The notes under the pieces: model-generated
The model's database searches: none
What the model was told of the DNA's origin: nothing
The model's input: the letters and a program-made list of their open reading frames with translations, nothing else
Translations under genes and position numbers: made by a program
In this document: positions 51,337 to 60,676 of the stretch, piece after piece
How the letters are laid out: the number at the start of each line of letters is the position of its first letter
Position numbering within the stretch: the stretch's first letter is position 1
DNA from: Methanoculleus receptaculi
Lineage (GTDB): Archaea; Halobacteriota; Methanomicrobia; Methanomicrobiales; Methanoculleaceae
Length of the DNA stretch: 64,000 nucleotides
Assembly (NCBI RefSeq): GCF_033472595.1
Contig: NZ_CP137642.1
Location: 1,426,001 to 1,490,000, forward strand
Direction of reading: 5' to 3'

Positions 51337-52494
51337 GTGGACCTGACGGATGCCGCCGCAATGATGCTCGCCATGTTGATATTTGCGGGTATAGTTCTCG
51401 GGCCCATCATGGCAGAGACAGCCTGGCCCGAAGCCCCCGAACCGGAGGAACCGGAGGGTCTCGCCACCGTCTTAACCGGTCTCAACGAGAGGATCGTGGG
51501 CGGCAACTCCATCAACCTGACACCTCTAACCATGCCGGACACGGCAGCCGCGCTGATAATCCCTGACGAGAACGAAACGGCCGCACTGGATGAGAACAGC
51601 ACGCCAGTCATGCCTGAATATGATGACGACGAACTGATCGGTCTGGTTGAGAACCGCAGCGTCTCGCTCATGCTGCTTGCCATGCAGAACGCTCACGCCC
51701 TCTACGCCTGGGATGAAAGAGCGGTCAGGGAGCACGCCGCAACACTCCAGAGTTTCGCGAGGAGCACCCTGAAAGAATCGGCCGGCTTTAGCGTCTCAAG
51801 CGACCTGGAGGACGTGAAGACCTGTTTCACCCTTGCCCTTGAGTCTTATGCGGCATATGCTGATATCGTGCAGCAAAACGACAAACTTAACGAAACGCAG
51901 GTGGATCTGGCGTTTCAGGAACTTGAACGAGGTTCGCGATATCTGCGCGAGGCTCTTGATGGCCTTGACCAGCAGACCCTTCACGTGCCAGCAGAGGTTG
52001 TGGATGTCAATCTCTCGGTAGTGCAACCCTCTGCCGTCCCTGCCGATGCGCTGATGCTGATGCAGCGGTACGTCTACGACGACCGGATCGGGGCAAACGA
52101 GATATCGCTCACTCTGGAGTCGGCAGGTATAATCCATGCCTACTGCCTGAAAGGGGAGGAGATCGCGGCTGAACCGGGGCGGGCGTTCCTGGTGGTGGAG
52201 GTGAAGGTCGTGAACCTCGGCCATAAGGGAGACCGGCGCGTATACACTATCCGGACGCCTGATGCCAGTGCATTCACGCTCCATTACCGCGGAAACAGTT
52301 ACCCACCGATAAAACTGGTGCCCGGGACGACGCTTGGCGAGCCGTATGCCGGAGTGACGCTGGATCGATACGAGAAGAAGCATGGCTACATCGTATTTGA
52401 TGTCCCGGACGCGATCAACCTGAGTGAGTGCTTCATACGGGTCAACCTGGGTGAGGCGGGCTCACCCGTCTGGGCACTGAGAAAGACTGGCTGA
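51337..52494 (+). CDS. Exported protein A of a tandem paralogue pair
   Basis: A 385-residue protein. A hydrophobic N-terminal segment (MMLAMLIFAGIVLGPIMA) acts as signal or anchor. The middle is a helical region (about 110-235); the C-terminal beta domain carries AFLVVEVKVVNLGHKG, RVYTIRTPDASAFTLHYRG, GYIVFDVPD and a final SPVWAL. It resembles the DUF4352 type of extracellular Ig-like domain. GTG 51337 lies about 27 nt after TCTTTTTA (51306-51313), so it is preferred to ATG 51259. The next gene encodes a paralogue with the same C-terminal domain. Function unknown. Confidence 0.72.
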   Translation: MDLTDAAAMMLAMLIFAGIVLGPIMAETAWPEAPEPEEPEGLATVLTGLNERIVGGNSINLTPLTMPDTAAALIIPDENETAALDENSTPVMPEYDDDELIGLVENRSVSLMLLAMQNAHALYAWDERAVREHAATLQSFARSTLKESAGFSVSSDLEDVKTCFTLALESYAAYADIVQQNDKLNETQVDLAFQELERGSRYLREALDGLDQQTLHVPAEVVDVNLSVVQPSAVPADALMLMQRYVYDDRIGANEISLTLESAGIIHAYCLKGEEIAAEPGRAFLVVEVKVVNLGHKGDRRVYTIRTPDASAFTLHYRGNSYPPIKLVPGTTLGEPYAGVTLDRYEKKHGYIVFDVPDAINLSECFIRVNLGEAGSPVWALRKTG

Positions 52495-52718
52495 GGTGCG
52501 GTATTTGAAATGATGCCCCCCACTCTTTCTCAGCACAGTTCTGCCCGCGTGATTGACACATCCCGGCAATCGCCTCAGGTATGGCCGTGATGGTTGAAGT
52601 TTGCAGCCGGCCAAAGAAGGGCAGGGGGCAGTGTATGGGAACGGCCGGAAGATGCCCCCCCTCCCAGGCCGGACACAAAGAATATTCCTGTTGCGGGGCA
52701 TAGGTTTTTCCAGTGGCT

Positions 52719-53783
52719 ATGAGACGCTCGCGCGCGGCAATGGTCGTTGTGGCATGCTGTATTGGAGCAGCCTGTCTCATATTTGTCCTCGTCCCCTCGA
52801 TCAGTGCGGCGGTCTTTCCTCATCTCCGGGCAGAGGCGCCGGGTCCCGACAGCGTTAATGAGAGCGATCTTACAGCCGCAATCGTGCCCCCAACCGATGA
52901 CGAGAGGCTGGAGTCGCTGATCGCCGGGGGGAGCGTCAGGCTTCTTGAACTCTCCGTCGGCAAGGTAGGTGCCCTGCATGCCGGTAATGATTCCCTTCTC
53001 CGCAGCCAGGCTGCCGGGATGGTCTCTCTTGCGGAGCAGCTCCGCCTCGACGCTGCCGCTCTTTGGGTTTCGCCTGAAAACGAGTCGGTGCGATCGCAGT
53101 TCATCGACGCGCTGGATGAGTTTGCAACAGCCGGCAGCATGCTTGAAGACGGCATCCCCACAGACCGAAGCGTGAGGGACGATGCACTGGAGCATCTTGC
53201 CCGCGGGACAGATGTTCTCTCTGAGACGCTGCAGGGCTACACCCCCACTCCAACCGTGGAACCGGAGGGTTCCATCGTACCGGCAGACCTCGCCGCTGAG
53301 GCCGTTCCAGAGTTTCCTGGCGCTCTGAGACCTGGTGAACGGTTCGTTTATGACGATTCAAGCGGGGACAACACCGCCTCGATAATCATCGGGGGGTTAA
53401 CCACGTCGAACGGTTTTGAGACGATTGGAACAAAACCGGTGGAGTATACGCCTGGGCCAGGGAATGTATATCTCCTGGTCACCGTTCAGGTGACGCACCT
53501 TGGATACAGGGGAGAGGGCACAAGCAGCCGTATAAGGACACCGGCGGAGAGCGCTTTCACCCTCCACTACAACGGTGAGACCTATCGCCCATTGCAGGCG
53601 CCAGGGCAGACATCCCGGGGAGGGTCGTACTCGAGCCTGGTTCTTGAGAGGCACGAGTCGAGGGCTGGATACCTCTTCTTTGAGGTGCCGGAAGACTTTG
53701 ACCCGGCAAACGCCTACCTACAGGTCAGGGTCGGCAGCAACAGCCCGGTCTGGCACCTTGACCCTGCGAAGGCCGCAGGGTAG
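52719..53783 (+). CDS. Exported protein B of a tandem paralogue pair
   Basis: A 354-residue protein with a signal peptide or anchor (MRRSRAAMVVVACCIGAACL...), a helical middle part and a C-terminal beta domain paralogous to protein A: VYLLVTVQVTHLGYRGEG, RIRTPAESAFTLHYNGETY, GYLFFEVPED and terminal SPVWHL. A TPTPTVEPEG linker separates the two parts. Sequence outside the C-terminal domain has diverged more. GTG 52713 is two codons upstream and also possible. It was probably produced by tandem duplication; its role at the cell surface is unknown. Confidence 0.72.
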   Translation: MRRSRAAMVVVACCIGAACLIFVLVPSISAAVFPHLRAEAPGPDSVNESDLTAAIVPPTDDERLESLIAGGSVRLLELSVGKVGALHAGNDSLLRSQAAGMVSLAEQLRLDAAALWVSPENESVRSQFIDALDEFATAGSMLEDGIPTDRSVRDDALEHLARGTDVLSETLQGYTPTPTVEPEGSIVPADLAAEAVPEFPGALRPGERFVYDDSSGDNTASIIIGGLTTSNGFETIGTKPVEYTPGPGNVYLLVTVQVTHLGYRGEGTSSRIRTPAESAFTLHYNGETYRPLQAPGQTSRGGSYSSLVLERHESRAGYLFFEVPEDFDPANAYLQVRVGSNSPVWHLDPAKAAG

Positions 53784-53880
53784 CATCCCGTTCCCACCGA
53801 TCCGCACCGTTCGGGTTGAATCATCCTCTTATCGCCGAGAGGGTGTCTTCTTCGCTGGATCATCCCTCACGCGGCCGGCG

Positions 53881-54192
53881 GTGCGGAAAGAATCATTCAA
53901 TTCTGTGACGGTCTTCTGGCTTGATACGGATCTTGTCCACGAACGGCTGCAAGCAGCGGTGGAGAGGCTGGCTTTTGATCCAAACGTCCTCCGCGTTGTC
54001 CTTTTTGGGTCGTTTGCCGATGGGCGGGCTGTTCCCGGAAGCGATCTTGATATCATGATCGTCCTTGTGCACGATGAACACCCCTTCCTTGAGCGGGTCT
54101 CTGCGTACCACACCTGTTTCTCCGGGATCGGGATCGGTATCGATCTCTTCCCCTACACCCTGCTCTTCTCCCGGCAAAAGACCCGGCCGTGA
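53881..54192 (+). CDS. MNT-type nucleotidyltransferase without a HEPN partner
   Basis: About 103 residues with the minimal nucleotidyltransferase core RVVLFGSFADGRAVPGSDLDIMIVL (shown here only for its GS-x9-DxD pattern) and IGIGIDLFPYTLLF. Such proteins are usually antitoxins or AMPylators paired with HEPN toxins, but no HEPN gene adjoins it. The start is doubtful: no ATG is near, and GTG at 53881 or 53905 are the options. The frame is open far upstream through the paralogue B gene, which is not meaningful. The 325-nt gap that follows (54193-54517) shows no gene. Confidence 0.65.
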   Translation: MRKESFNSVTVFWLDTDLVHERLQAAVERLAFDPNVLRVVLFGSFADGRAVPGSDLDIMIVLVHDEHPFLERVSAYHTCFSGIGIGIDLFPYTLLFSRQKTRP

Positions 54193-54485
54193 CGGCGTGA
54201 GATCGCCGGTTCTCAGGGTGCTGGATCTGAAGGCTCACCCTCCTCTCGTTCTCCGCTGGCGGACGGTGGAAAAGCCGTGCCAGGGACGCGGGTGAGACCT
54301 CCGCGGGGTCTAACCGGTAACCGACGGAGAACACCCCGTTCATCCGTTCCGGAGATAGTTTCTCCTGCAAAAACCAGCCACATCATCATACAGGTGGAGA
54401 GCGGCCTGCAGCGATGGAGATCCACCGGAATCCATCCAGGAAGAGGTTATAACGCTATCCAGGTCCTGCTCCCGTCTCCGTATCC

Positions 54486-54494
54486 CTTATATAC
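54486..54494 (+). promoter_or_regulatory. TATA box of the lipoprotein gene
   Basis: CTTATATAC centred about 28 nt before the ATG at 54518, giving a leaderless transcript. Confidence 0.55.
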
Positions 54495-54517
54495 TTCCCC
54501 GGCCGAAATGCTTCATC

Positions 54518-54982
54518 ATGGGAGGTCTCTCAATCGCGGTGAAGAGCCTCATGAGCCTTCTGCTCCTGGGGTGCCTTCTCTGGGCTGCTGTATCTGCAGG
54601 CTGCATGGAGACCTCCCCCACGCCGGCGACGCCGACACCGACACCGACACCGGGAACGGCATACACCATCTACTCACCCGTCGGGCCGAAACCCGCATTC
54701 TCGTCCAGCATCACCTCGCTCCAGAAACGCATGCGCAGCGACGGGTCCTGCTACTGGACGGTTGCCGGGAGCGTGACCAACGAGGGGGATGGAACTGCAA
54801 GAAACGTTGTCATCAGGTTCATGCTGATCGACGACGAGGCTAGCATGATCCGCGCGACCGAGACCATTTTTGTACCCCGGTTCCCGGCAGGCGAGACGAA
54901 GGCATTCACGGTCGATGCGCTCCCGGGCGAGTGTGACCGGCAATACCACGCCGAGATCGAGGCCACCTGCGACATCCCGTAA
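54518..54982 (+). CDS. Lipoprotein with Thr/Pro-rich linker and Ig-like domain
   Basis: A 154-residue exported protein. A signal peptide (SLMSLLLLGCLLWAAVSAGC) ends in a lipobox-like AVSAGC with Cys29 as the likely lipid site. A PTPATPTPTPTP linker follows, then one beta-sandwich domain (SCYWTVAGSVTNEGDGTARNV, RFPAGETKAFTVDALPGECD) of the FxLyD/CARDB type. Surface-anchored, ligand unknown. Its short transcript may read on into the flavoprotein gene 67 nt later. Confidence 0.78.
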   Translation: MGGLSIAVKSLMSLLLLGCLLWAAVSAGCMETSPTPATPTPTPTPGTAYTIYSPVGPKPAFSSSITSLQKRMRSDGSCYWTVAGSVTNEGDGTARNVVIRFMLIDDEASMIRATETIFVPRFPAGETKAFTVDALPGECDRQYHAEIEATCDIP

Positions 54983-55049
54983 GGCCTGTGCTGTCTGGTG
55001 CGCACGAGGGGTGGCGGACGCATGGATGCTGCAAAGAGGTGAGAAGAGA

Positions 55050-55724
55050 ATGAAGATAATTGGAATTAACGGAAGCCCCAGGGGTCCGGAAAGCAGGACC
55101 CGAAAACTCGTCCAGGCTGTCCTGGACGGGGCAAAGAGCGCCGGGGCGGATGTGGAACTCGTGGACGTCTCCAGACTCCAGATCGAGTACTGCAACGGCT
55201 GTCATATCTGCTATGAACAGGGGAAGTGCATAAACGACGACGATTTCACCGAACTCTACGAGAGTATGCTCGATAGCGACGGAATCGTCCTGGGCTCACC
55301 CAACTACGTAAACTCGGTCACCGCCCAGATGAAGACCATGCTCGACCGGATAACGGATGCCATCCACTGCCAGATGTTCCTCGGGAAGTACGGCTGCGCC
55401 GTCTCCACCGCCGGCGGTTCAGGGGCGGATGAGGTCGCGGCATACCTGAACCGCGTCCTGCTGAGCCTTGGCGCAAACACCGTTGGCAGCGTGGACGTCG
55501 TCGTCGGCACAGAGACCGACACGGCAGCGATGGAGGCCGCCGCGAAGAAGGCTTACGACCTCGGCAGGAGACTGGTGCAGGCCATCGAGAACCGCGAGAC
55601 CTACCCGGAACAGGAGAAGATCCATGCCGATATGATCGAGCACATGGTGGCGCTCGTCACGGCAAACAAGGACCGCTGGCCCCACCAGTACAACCACTGG
55701 AAAGAGGCGGGGCGGATACCCTAA
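55050..55724 (+). CDS. Iron-sulfur flavoprotein, NADPH-dependent FMN reductase-like
   Basis: A 224-residue flavodoxin-fold protein. FMN-binding GINGSPRGPESRTRKL is at the N-terminus. The compact cysteine motif YCNGCHICYEQGKC near residues 50-63 matches the [4Fe-4S] site of archaeal Isf proteins. GSPNYVNSVTAQMKTMLDR and SVDVVVG complete the fold. Isf proteins shuttle electrons and detoxify oxygen species in methanogens. GAGGTGAGAAGAG before ATG 55050 decides the start; the longer frame to 54870 is rejected. The last 4 nt overlap the convergent HEAT gene. Confidence 0.88.
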   Translation: MKIIGINGSPRGPESRTRKLVQAVLDGAKSAGADVELVDVSRLQIEYCNGCHICYEQGKCINDDDFTELYESMLDSDGIVLGSPNYVNSVTAQMKTMLDRITDAIHCQMFLGKYGCAVSTAGGSGADEVAAYLNRVLLSLGANTVGSVDVVVGTETDTAAMEAAAKKAYDLGRRLVQAIENRETYPEQEKIHADMIEHMVALVTANKDRWPHQYNHWKEAGRIP

Positions 55725-58700
55725 CCCTCCTCCACCACATTTCTGGCGCGGATCTCATCGATGATCCGCTGCAGCGTCTCCCGCTCCTTGCCCTCCATTT
55801 CCTCGAGCGCCTCTTCAAGTCCCGGCAGTGCTGCCTCTCCCATCTCGACAAGACCACGTTCTGCCCGTTTCCTGACCATGAACGTCTCGTCCCGGAGCGC
55901 GTGGATAAGGAGGGGGACAGACTCCCCGCCCCCGATCCTGTTTATGGCCCGAACCGCGTTTGCCCTGACCTCAACCACCGGGTCATCGAGCGCCTCTGCG
56001 AGAACCGGGAGCGCATCGGCACCGATCTCCTCCACCTCGCTCCAGCGGTTCATGGCCATCAGGTAGAGGACGCGCTGCTCTGTTGTCTCCGGCACCCAGC
56101 CGCCCGCCTCCAGCGCCTCGGCAACCCCTGCCCTGAACCCCTCGTCACCCGACCGGAGGGCACCGATCAGGCTGCGGCGCATCGTCTCATCGGGATACTT
56201 CAGCGCTTCGAGCGCGGCATGCCTGACCCGGTCATCAACATCGCGGAGCGCATGGATGAGCGGTTCCAGGGCACGGAGGTCGCCGATGTAGCCAAGCGAC
56301 CTTGCGGCGGCGACCTGGACGCGTTCGTCACGGTCCTGGAGCGCAAGTGAGAGCGGTTCTATAGCCTGTCTGCTCCCCATGTAACCCAGGCCCTCCACCA
56401 CCGCCGTCCTGACCTCGGGATCGGTCTCCCTGTGCAGGGCGCTGATCAGGGCCTCGATGGCACGTTTGTTCCCGATCTTGCCCAGGTTCTGGGCGGCAAC
56501 GATCCGGACAAACCGGTCGCTGTCGTCCAGGGCGTCCATGAGCGGTTCGACCGCGGTCTCACGCATCTCCCCCAGTATACCTGCAGCGGCGGCCTGGATC
56601 TCCGGATCCTCAGTCCTGAGCGCCCGGATGAGGCCGTCAACAGCAGGTTTCCCCATCATGATGAGACGCGTGGCGACGTTGAGCTGCATCTGCCAGTCCT
56701 TCTCCTTGAGCGCCGAGATGAGCTTCCCGACCTCCTGAGGCCCGGAACGCTCAAACGCTTTCCTGTCTTCCTGCCGGATCGGTTTTTTCTTCTTCTTTGG
56801 AGCCTGCACCTCCTCCTGAACCTGTTGGCCCAGCGCGCTCCGCCAGACATCGATCACCTGCCGTTTCTTGAGAGCGGCTGCCGCCTTCTCCCTCACCTCT
56901 TCATCTTCATCATCGAGTGCCTGGCGCAGAAGGTCAACCACACGCTCATCCTCGATCTCCCAGAGGGCATCGATCGCCGCAAGACGCATATCCCTGCTCC
57001 CCCTCCTCATCACAAGGGAGAGTGGATCGATAACCGGGGGCCCGAAATCGGCCAGGGCACGGGCAACGCTCCACCTGACCTCCGGCGCCGGGTCGCCCAG
57101 GTGATCTATCAAGACCGGGATCGACTCCATCACCCCGATCAGCCCGATAGCCCGCGCTGCCGTCACCCGGACGACGGTCACGGGATCGGAGAGAGCCTCC
57201 TCGAGCGCTTCAAGCGCGGCACGCCCGAAAACCGCGACCGCGTCCGCTGCGGCGACCCTTACACCGTGGTAGCGGTCGGCAAAGAGGTGGATCAGCGGCT
57301 GGATCGATCTCCGGTCGCCGATACGCGCGAGAGCAGAGGCTGCCGCGATCCGCACGTCCTCTCTCTCGTCGTGGGTGGCCTGGATCAGGGGATCTACGGC
57401 ATCCGCATCCCCCATCTGGCCGAGCGCATCCGCCGCGGCTACGCGTACCGCAGGGTGGGGGTCGTTGAGCGCCTGGATGAGGTATATGACCGCCTCCTTA
57501 CCCATTCCCTGCAGCGCTGCGACCGCCGCTGCCCTGACGGCCTCGTCAGGGCTCCGGAGGGCTTCAAGATACCGTTCCAGGGGTGACATCTGGGGAATGG
57601 GCTCAGGGGGTTCGGGTTCCTCCGGCGTCTCTGGAGCGATCTCGGGGATCTCGAGGGGCTGAGGTTCACGGTCTTCCTCATCGGAGAGGAGAACGCTTCC
57701 ACCCTCCTCACCCCCGGCCTCATCCATCCCGACAATCGCCTCCTCGAAATCGTGGGGGATGAGGTTTTCCAGCGGGATGGCGCCTTCAGGAGCCGACCTC
57801 TCGGCCTTCCACCGCTCTTTGACCCGTGCCCACGCCTCTTCCGCCATCCTGCTCTCCCTGATTATCTCATCAAGGTTCATCTCTTTTTTGGGGTTCACCG
57901 GGGCTGGGGCAGCGGGACTCTCCTGTTTCGGGGGTTCTGCCTCACGTTTCTGTGGTTTTCCGGAACCCTCTGTGACGGGGGTGTATCTTGGCCGTCCGAA
58001 GAGCTTCTCAAACCGTTTCTGGATGGCAAGCCCTTCTTTGAGTTCACGCTCGTAGCGGGAGGGGTCTTCCTCGACGGGCCGGGTAAGGGTCTCCTCTTCC
58101 TGGCGCCGCTGGATGTAGTGGAGAGCGGTCTTTGCCCGCTGCCGACGGCCGGGATCTTTTGAGGAGGACTCCGCCTTCAGGGCGCTTATCGCGGGCTGCC
58201 CCATCCTGCGCAGCGCTTCCGTCGCACCGATGCGGACGCCCGAGTAATCGATCTTGAGCGCCCGGATGAGGGAGGGGATGGCGGCTCTCCCCATGCTGGC
58301 AAGTTCGCTCCAGCGCTCTTTGGCAATCAGGTAGTCCACCCGCTGGAGGTTGCTCTGCGGCACCCAGCCCAGGCGGTCAAGCGCCCACGCCGCCTCCATC
58401 CGCACCTCGTGCCGGGGGTCGTTGAGCGCGTCGACCAGGATGGGCATCGCCTGGGGATCGCCTATATGGCCCAGCGCCTCGACGGCCCGCATGCGGACGT
58501 TCTCATTGCGGTCCTTCGCTGCTTTGGCAAGGGCAGGAGATGCCCGGAAATCGCGGATCCTGCCGAGTGTCCGTGCCGACTCAGAGCGTATACGCGGGTC
58601 TTTGCTCTCGAGGGCCTGAAGGAGGATCGGAACGGCCGCTCCCTGGAGTTTTGCAAGTTCTCCCCAGTCTTCAAGGAGGTAGTAGAACTCCACCTGCTCG

Positions 58701-59218
58701 GAGGTCTCTGTGGGCGTCCACCGCAGCCCGGCAAGCACGCGGGCGGCCTCTTTCCGCACGGCGGGGTTGCTGTCGTGGAGCGCCGGGGTGAGGTGGGGGA
58801 TTGCCTTTTTGCCCGCCCCCTGAAGAGCGATCACCGTTGCACGCCGGATCGCCGGCTGATCGTGCTGGAGGGCGGGCAACAAAGCCTCAAACATCGGTTC
58901 CCCCGCAGATGCGATCGCACTGGAGATTGCGGTCTGGAGCGCGGGGTCGGCACGGAGACTGAGGGTAAGGAGCAGGGGGATGGAGGGTGTGCCGACTGAG
59001 ACGAGCGCGCCGAGCATCCGGGTCTGTGAGGCGGGGCGGGCTCTCTCCAGGCTCCGGAGGAGGGTTGGGATGGCGCCGATACCCAGGTTGCAGAGAGCGC
59101 GTGCTGCCTCGGTGCGGCCGGCGGGGTCATCGCTGTCGAGGATCGCGATCAGACCGGGGTAATCCTTCGCCTGACGCAGACTTTCAACATCTGTCCTTAA
59201 CCTGTCAAAGAGTGCCAT
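55721..59218 (-). CDS. Large HEAT-repeat protein
   Basis: A 1165-residue protein built from about 30-residue HEAT/PBS-lyase-type repeats (consensus DP.VRVAAA.ALG.IGD.RA...L..AL.D) in an N-terminal block (about 1-370) and a C-terminal block (about 570-1150). Between them is a charged, disordered linker with QPLEIPEIAPETPEEPEPPE. A KKKKKP patch near 820 interrupts the second block. No enzyme domain, signal or membrane segment is seen. It is probably a cytosolic scaffold and its partner is unknown. Together with the TPR protein this window has two unusually large repeat scaffolds. It stands alone upstream of the repeat array. Confidence 0.88.
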   Translation of the reverse strand: MALFDRLRTDVESLRQAKDYPGLIAILDSDDPAGRTEAARALCNLGIGAIPTLLRSLERARPASQTRMLGALVSVGTPSIPLLLTLSLRADPALQTAISSAIASAGEPMFEALLPALQHDQPAIRRATVIALQGAGKKAIPHLTPALHDSNPAVRKEAARVLAGLRWTPTETSEQVEFYYLLEDWGELAKLQGAAVPILLQALESKDPRIRSESARTLGRIRDFRASPALAKAAKDRNENVRMRAVEALGHIGDPQAMPILVDALNDPRHEVRMEAAWALDRLGWVPQSNLQRVDYLIAKERWSELASMGRAAIPSLIRALKIDYSGVRIGATEALRRMGQPAISALKAESSSKDPGRRQRAKTALHYIQRRQEEETLTRPVEEDPSRYERELKEGLAIQKRFEKLFGRPRYTPVTEGSGKPQKREAEPPKQESPAAPAPVNPKKEMNLDEIIRESRMAEEAWARVKERWKAERSAPEGAIPLENLIPHDFEEAIVGMDEAGGEEGGSVLLSDEEDREPQPLEIPEIAPETPEEPEPPEPIPQMSPLERYLEALRSPDEAVRAAAVAALQGMGKEAVIYLIQALNDPHPAVRVAAADALGQMGDADAVDPLIQATHDEREDVRIAAASALARIGDRRSIQPLIHLFADRYHGVRVAAADAVAVFGRAALEALEEALSDPVTVVRVTAARAIGLIGVMESIPVLIDHLGDPAPEVRWSVARALADFGPPVIDPLSLVMRRGSRDMRLAAIDALWEIEDERVVDLLRQALDDEDEEVREKAAAALKKRQVIDVWRSALGQQVQEEVQAPKKKKKPIRQEDRKAFERSGPQEVGKLISALKEKDWQMQLNVATRLIMMGKPAVDGLIRALRTEDPEIQAAAAGILGEMRETAVEPLMDALDDSDRFVRIVAAQNLGKIGNKRAIEALISALHRETDPEVRTAVVEGLGYMGSRQAIEPLSLALQDRDERVQVAAARSLGYIGDLRALEPLIHALRDVDDRVRHAALEALKYPDETMRRSLIGALRSGDEGFRAGVAEALEAGGWVPETTEQRVLYLMAMNRWSEVEEIGADALPVLAEALDDPVVEVRANAVRAINRIGGGESVPLLIHALRDETFMVRKRAERGLVEMGEAALPGLEEALEEMEGKERETLQRIIDEIRARNVVEEG

Positions 59219-59407
59219 GATATCTGGCTGGATATTCGTTTGTTCGGAGGAATGTTCGTCACCGCAACCAATAAAACTACTATTGCCGGCTCCTGTGAGA
59301 GACCGGTTCAGTGGCTCTCCGGGAGGAGCGGGTATGAATGTCCATAAAGCCAGGTCGCTCGTGGTGTGATGCCCAGGATCACCACGGCGCTGAGACGTCT
59401 TTTGCGT

Positions 59408-60537
59408 TTGCCCGGCCCTGTCTCATGCGTTTCAACCAGGAACGGTTTTCGCTGGATGGACCCCCACCTCCCGGCGCGCTACCGCGGCCTCCTTCCGCCC
59501 CCTGCAAGGGGGCGGGCAGTGCATGGCGATAGCACCGGATATACCGTGCACGGGGAGTGGAGGCAGGATCTTTGGAGGGGTGTCAGGTGAGACCGCGAAG
59601 AGACTGCCAGATCCCCAGAGACTGTATCCATGGGGAATCACCCCGTGGGGGTGGTGCTGACGGGGAGGGGGATGGAACATCCCCCGCCCCTGTCTCATGC
59701 ATCTCCGATTGAACGGTGTTCATAGACTACCCCCGCCACCCGGCCGCTCACGCGGCCTCCTCCCGCCCCCTGCAAGGGGGCGGGCAGTGTGGGGCGATTG
59801 GCCCGATGGCCGTGCCAGGGGCGGAGAGAGGATCTTTCAGGAGTGTCAGGTGAGGCTGCGACGAGACTGCCAAATCCCGGGACACTGCATCGATGGAGAA
59901 TCACCCCGCGGGGGTGGGGCTGACGGGGAGGGGATGGAACATCCCCTCCCCTGTCTCATGCGTCTCCCGTTGAACGGTGTTCATAGGCTACCCCCACCGC
60001 CCGGCCGCTCCGCGGCCTCCGCCCGCCCCCTCCCGAGGGGGCGGGCAGTGCATGGCGATTGACCGGATATACCGTGCACGGGGGAGAGGAGACGGGATTT
60101 CGGCAGGGTTTTCACGTTGACGGCAGAGAGGTTGTCTACCCCCTGGCACTGTATCGATGAGGAATCGCCCCCTGGGGAGGGGCTGACGGGGAGGGGGATG
60201 TTTCCATCCCCCGCCCCTGTCTCATGCGTCTCCCGTTGAACGGTGTTCATAGGCTACCCCCACCGCCCGGCCGCTCCGCGGCCTCCGCCCGCCCCCTCCC
60301 GAGGGGGCGGGCAGTGCATGGCGATTGACCGGATATACCGTGCACGGGGGAGAGGAGACGGGATTTCGGCAGGGTTTTCACGTTGACGGCAGAGAGGTTG
60401 TCTACCCCCTGGCACTGTATCGATGAGGAATCGCCCCCTGGGGAGGGGCTGACGGGGAGGGGGATGGAACATCCCCCGCCCCTGTCTCATGCGTCTCCCG
60501 TTGAACGGTATTTATAGACTACCCCCACCGCCCGGCC
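59408..60537 (-). repeat. Four-unit tandem array of a structured 266-bp repeat (family 1)
   Basis: Anchors GGCGGGCAGTG recur at about 59512, 59780, 60041 and 60307, giving spacings of 268, 261 and 266 bp. Units 3 and 4 are nearly identical; units 1 and 2 are diverged. Each has a perfect 11-bp stem GCCCGCCCCCT/AGGGGGCGGGC (60287-60312 in the last unit) and an 8-bp stem GGGGGATG-GAA-CATCCCCC (60459-60477). On the minus strand the outermost unit starts at a TATA box. Several minus-strand frames begin MRQGRGMFHPPP or similar but shift between units. Blocks GACAGCATGG-like are absent and no transposase is present, so it is neither CRISPR nor an IS. Confidence 0.8.
60508..60520 (-). promoter_or_regulatory. 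TATA box reading into the repeat array
   Basis: GTCTATAAATACC on the minus strand, followed by CGTTCAACGGGAGACGCATGAG. Spacing to the ATG (60490) is about 24 nt, which would allow a leaderless transcript. Units 2 and 3 have CTATGAACACC at this place. It is the same sequence as at 50971-50982. Confidence 0.45.
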
Positions 60538-60676
60538 CCAGATGGCCACTGTCTGAAACGAGGCCTGCAGCAACTGCACAACGGTCAGCGAGACGCCTGC
60601 GCTTACGCAACGCAACGGCACATCCCTACCCCCCGGGGGGCGCACCTTCTTACTCCCACAACCCCAACATACACTC

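Noticed and set aside
54277-54843. 188-codon plus-strand frame overlapping the lipoprotein
   Set aside because: Out of frame with a lipoprotein that has a TATA box, signal peptide and lipobox; low-quality sequence.
59408-60537. CRISPR array
   Set aside because: Repeats are about 266 bp, contiguous and without short unique spacers; no cas genes nearby.
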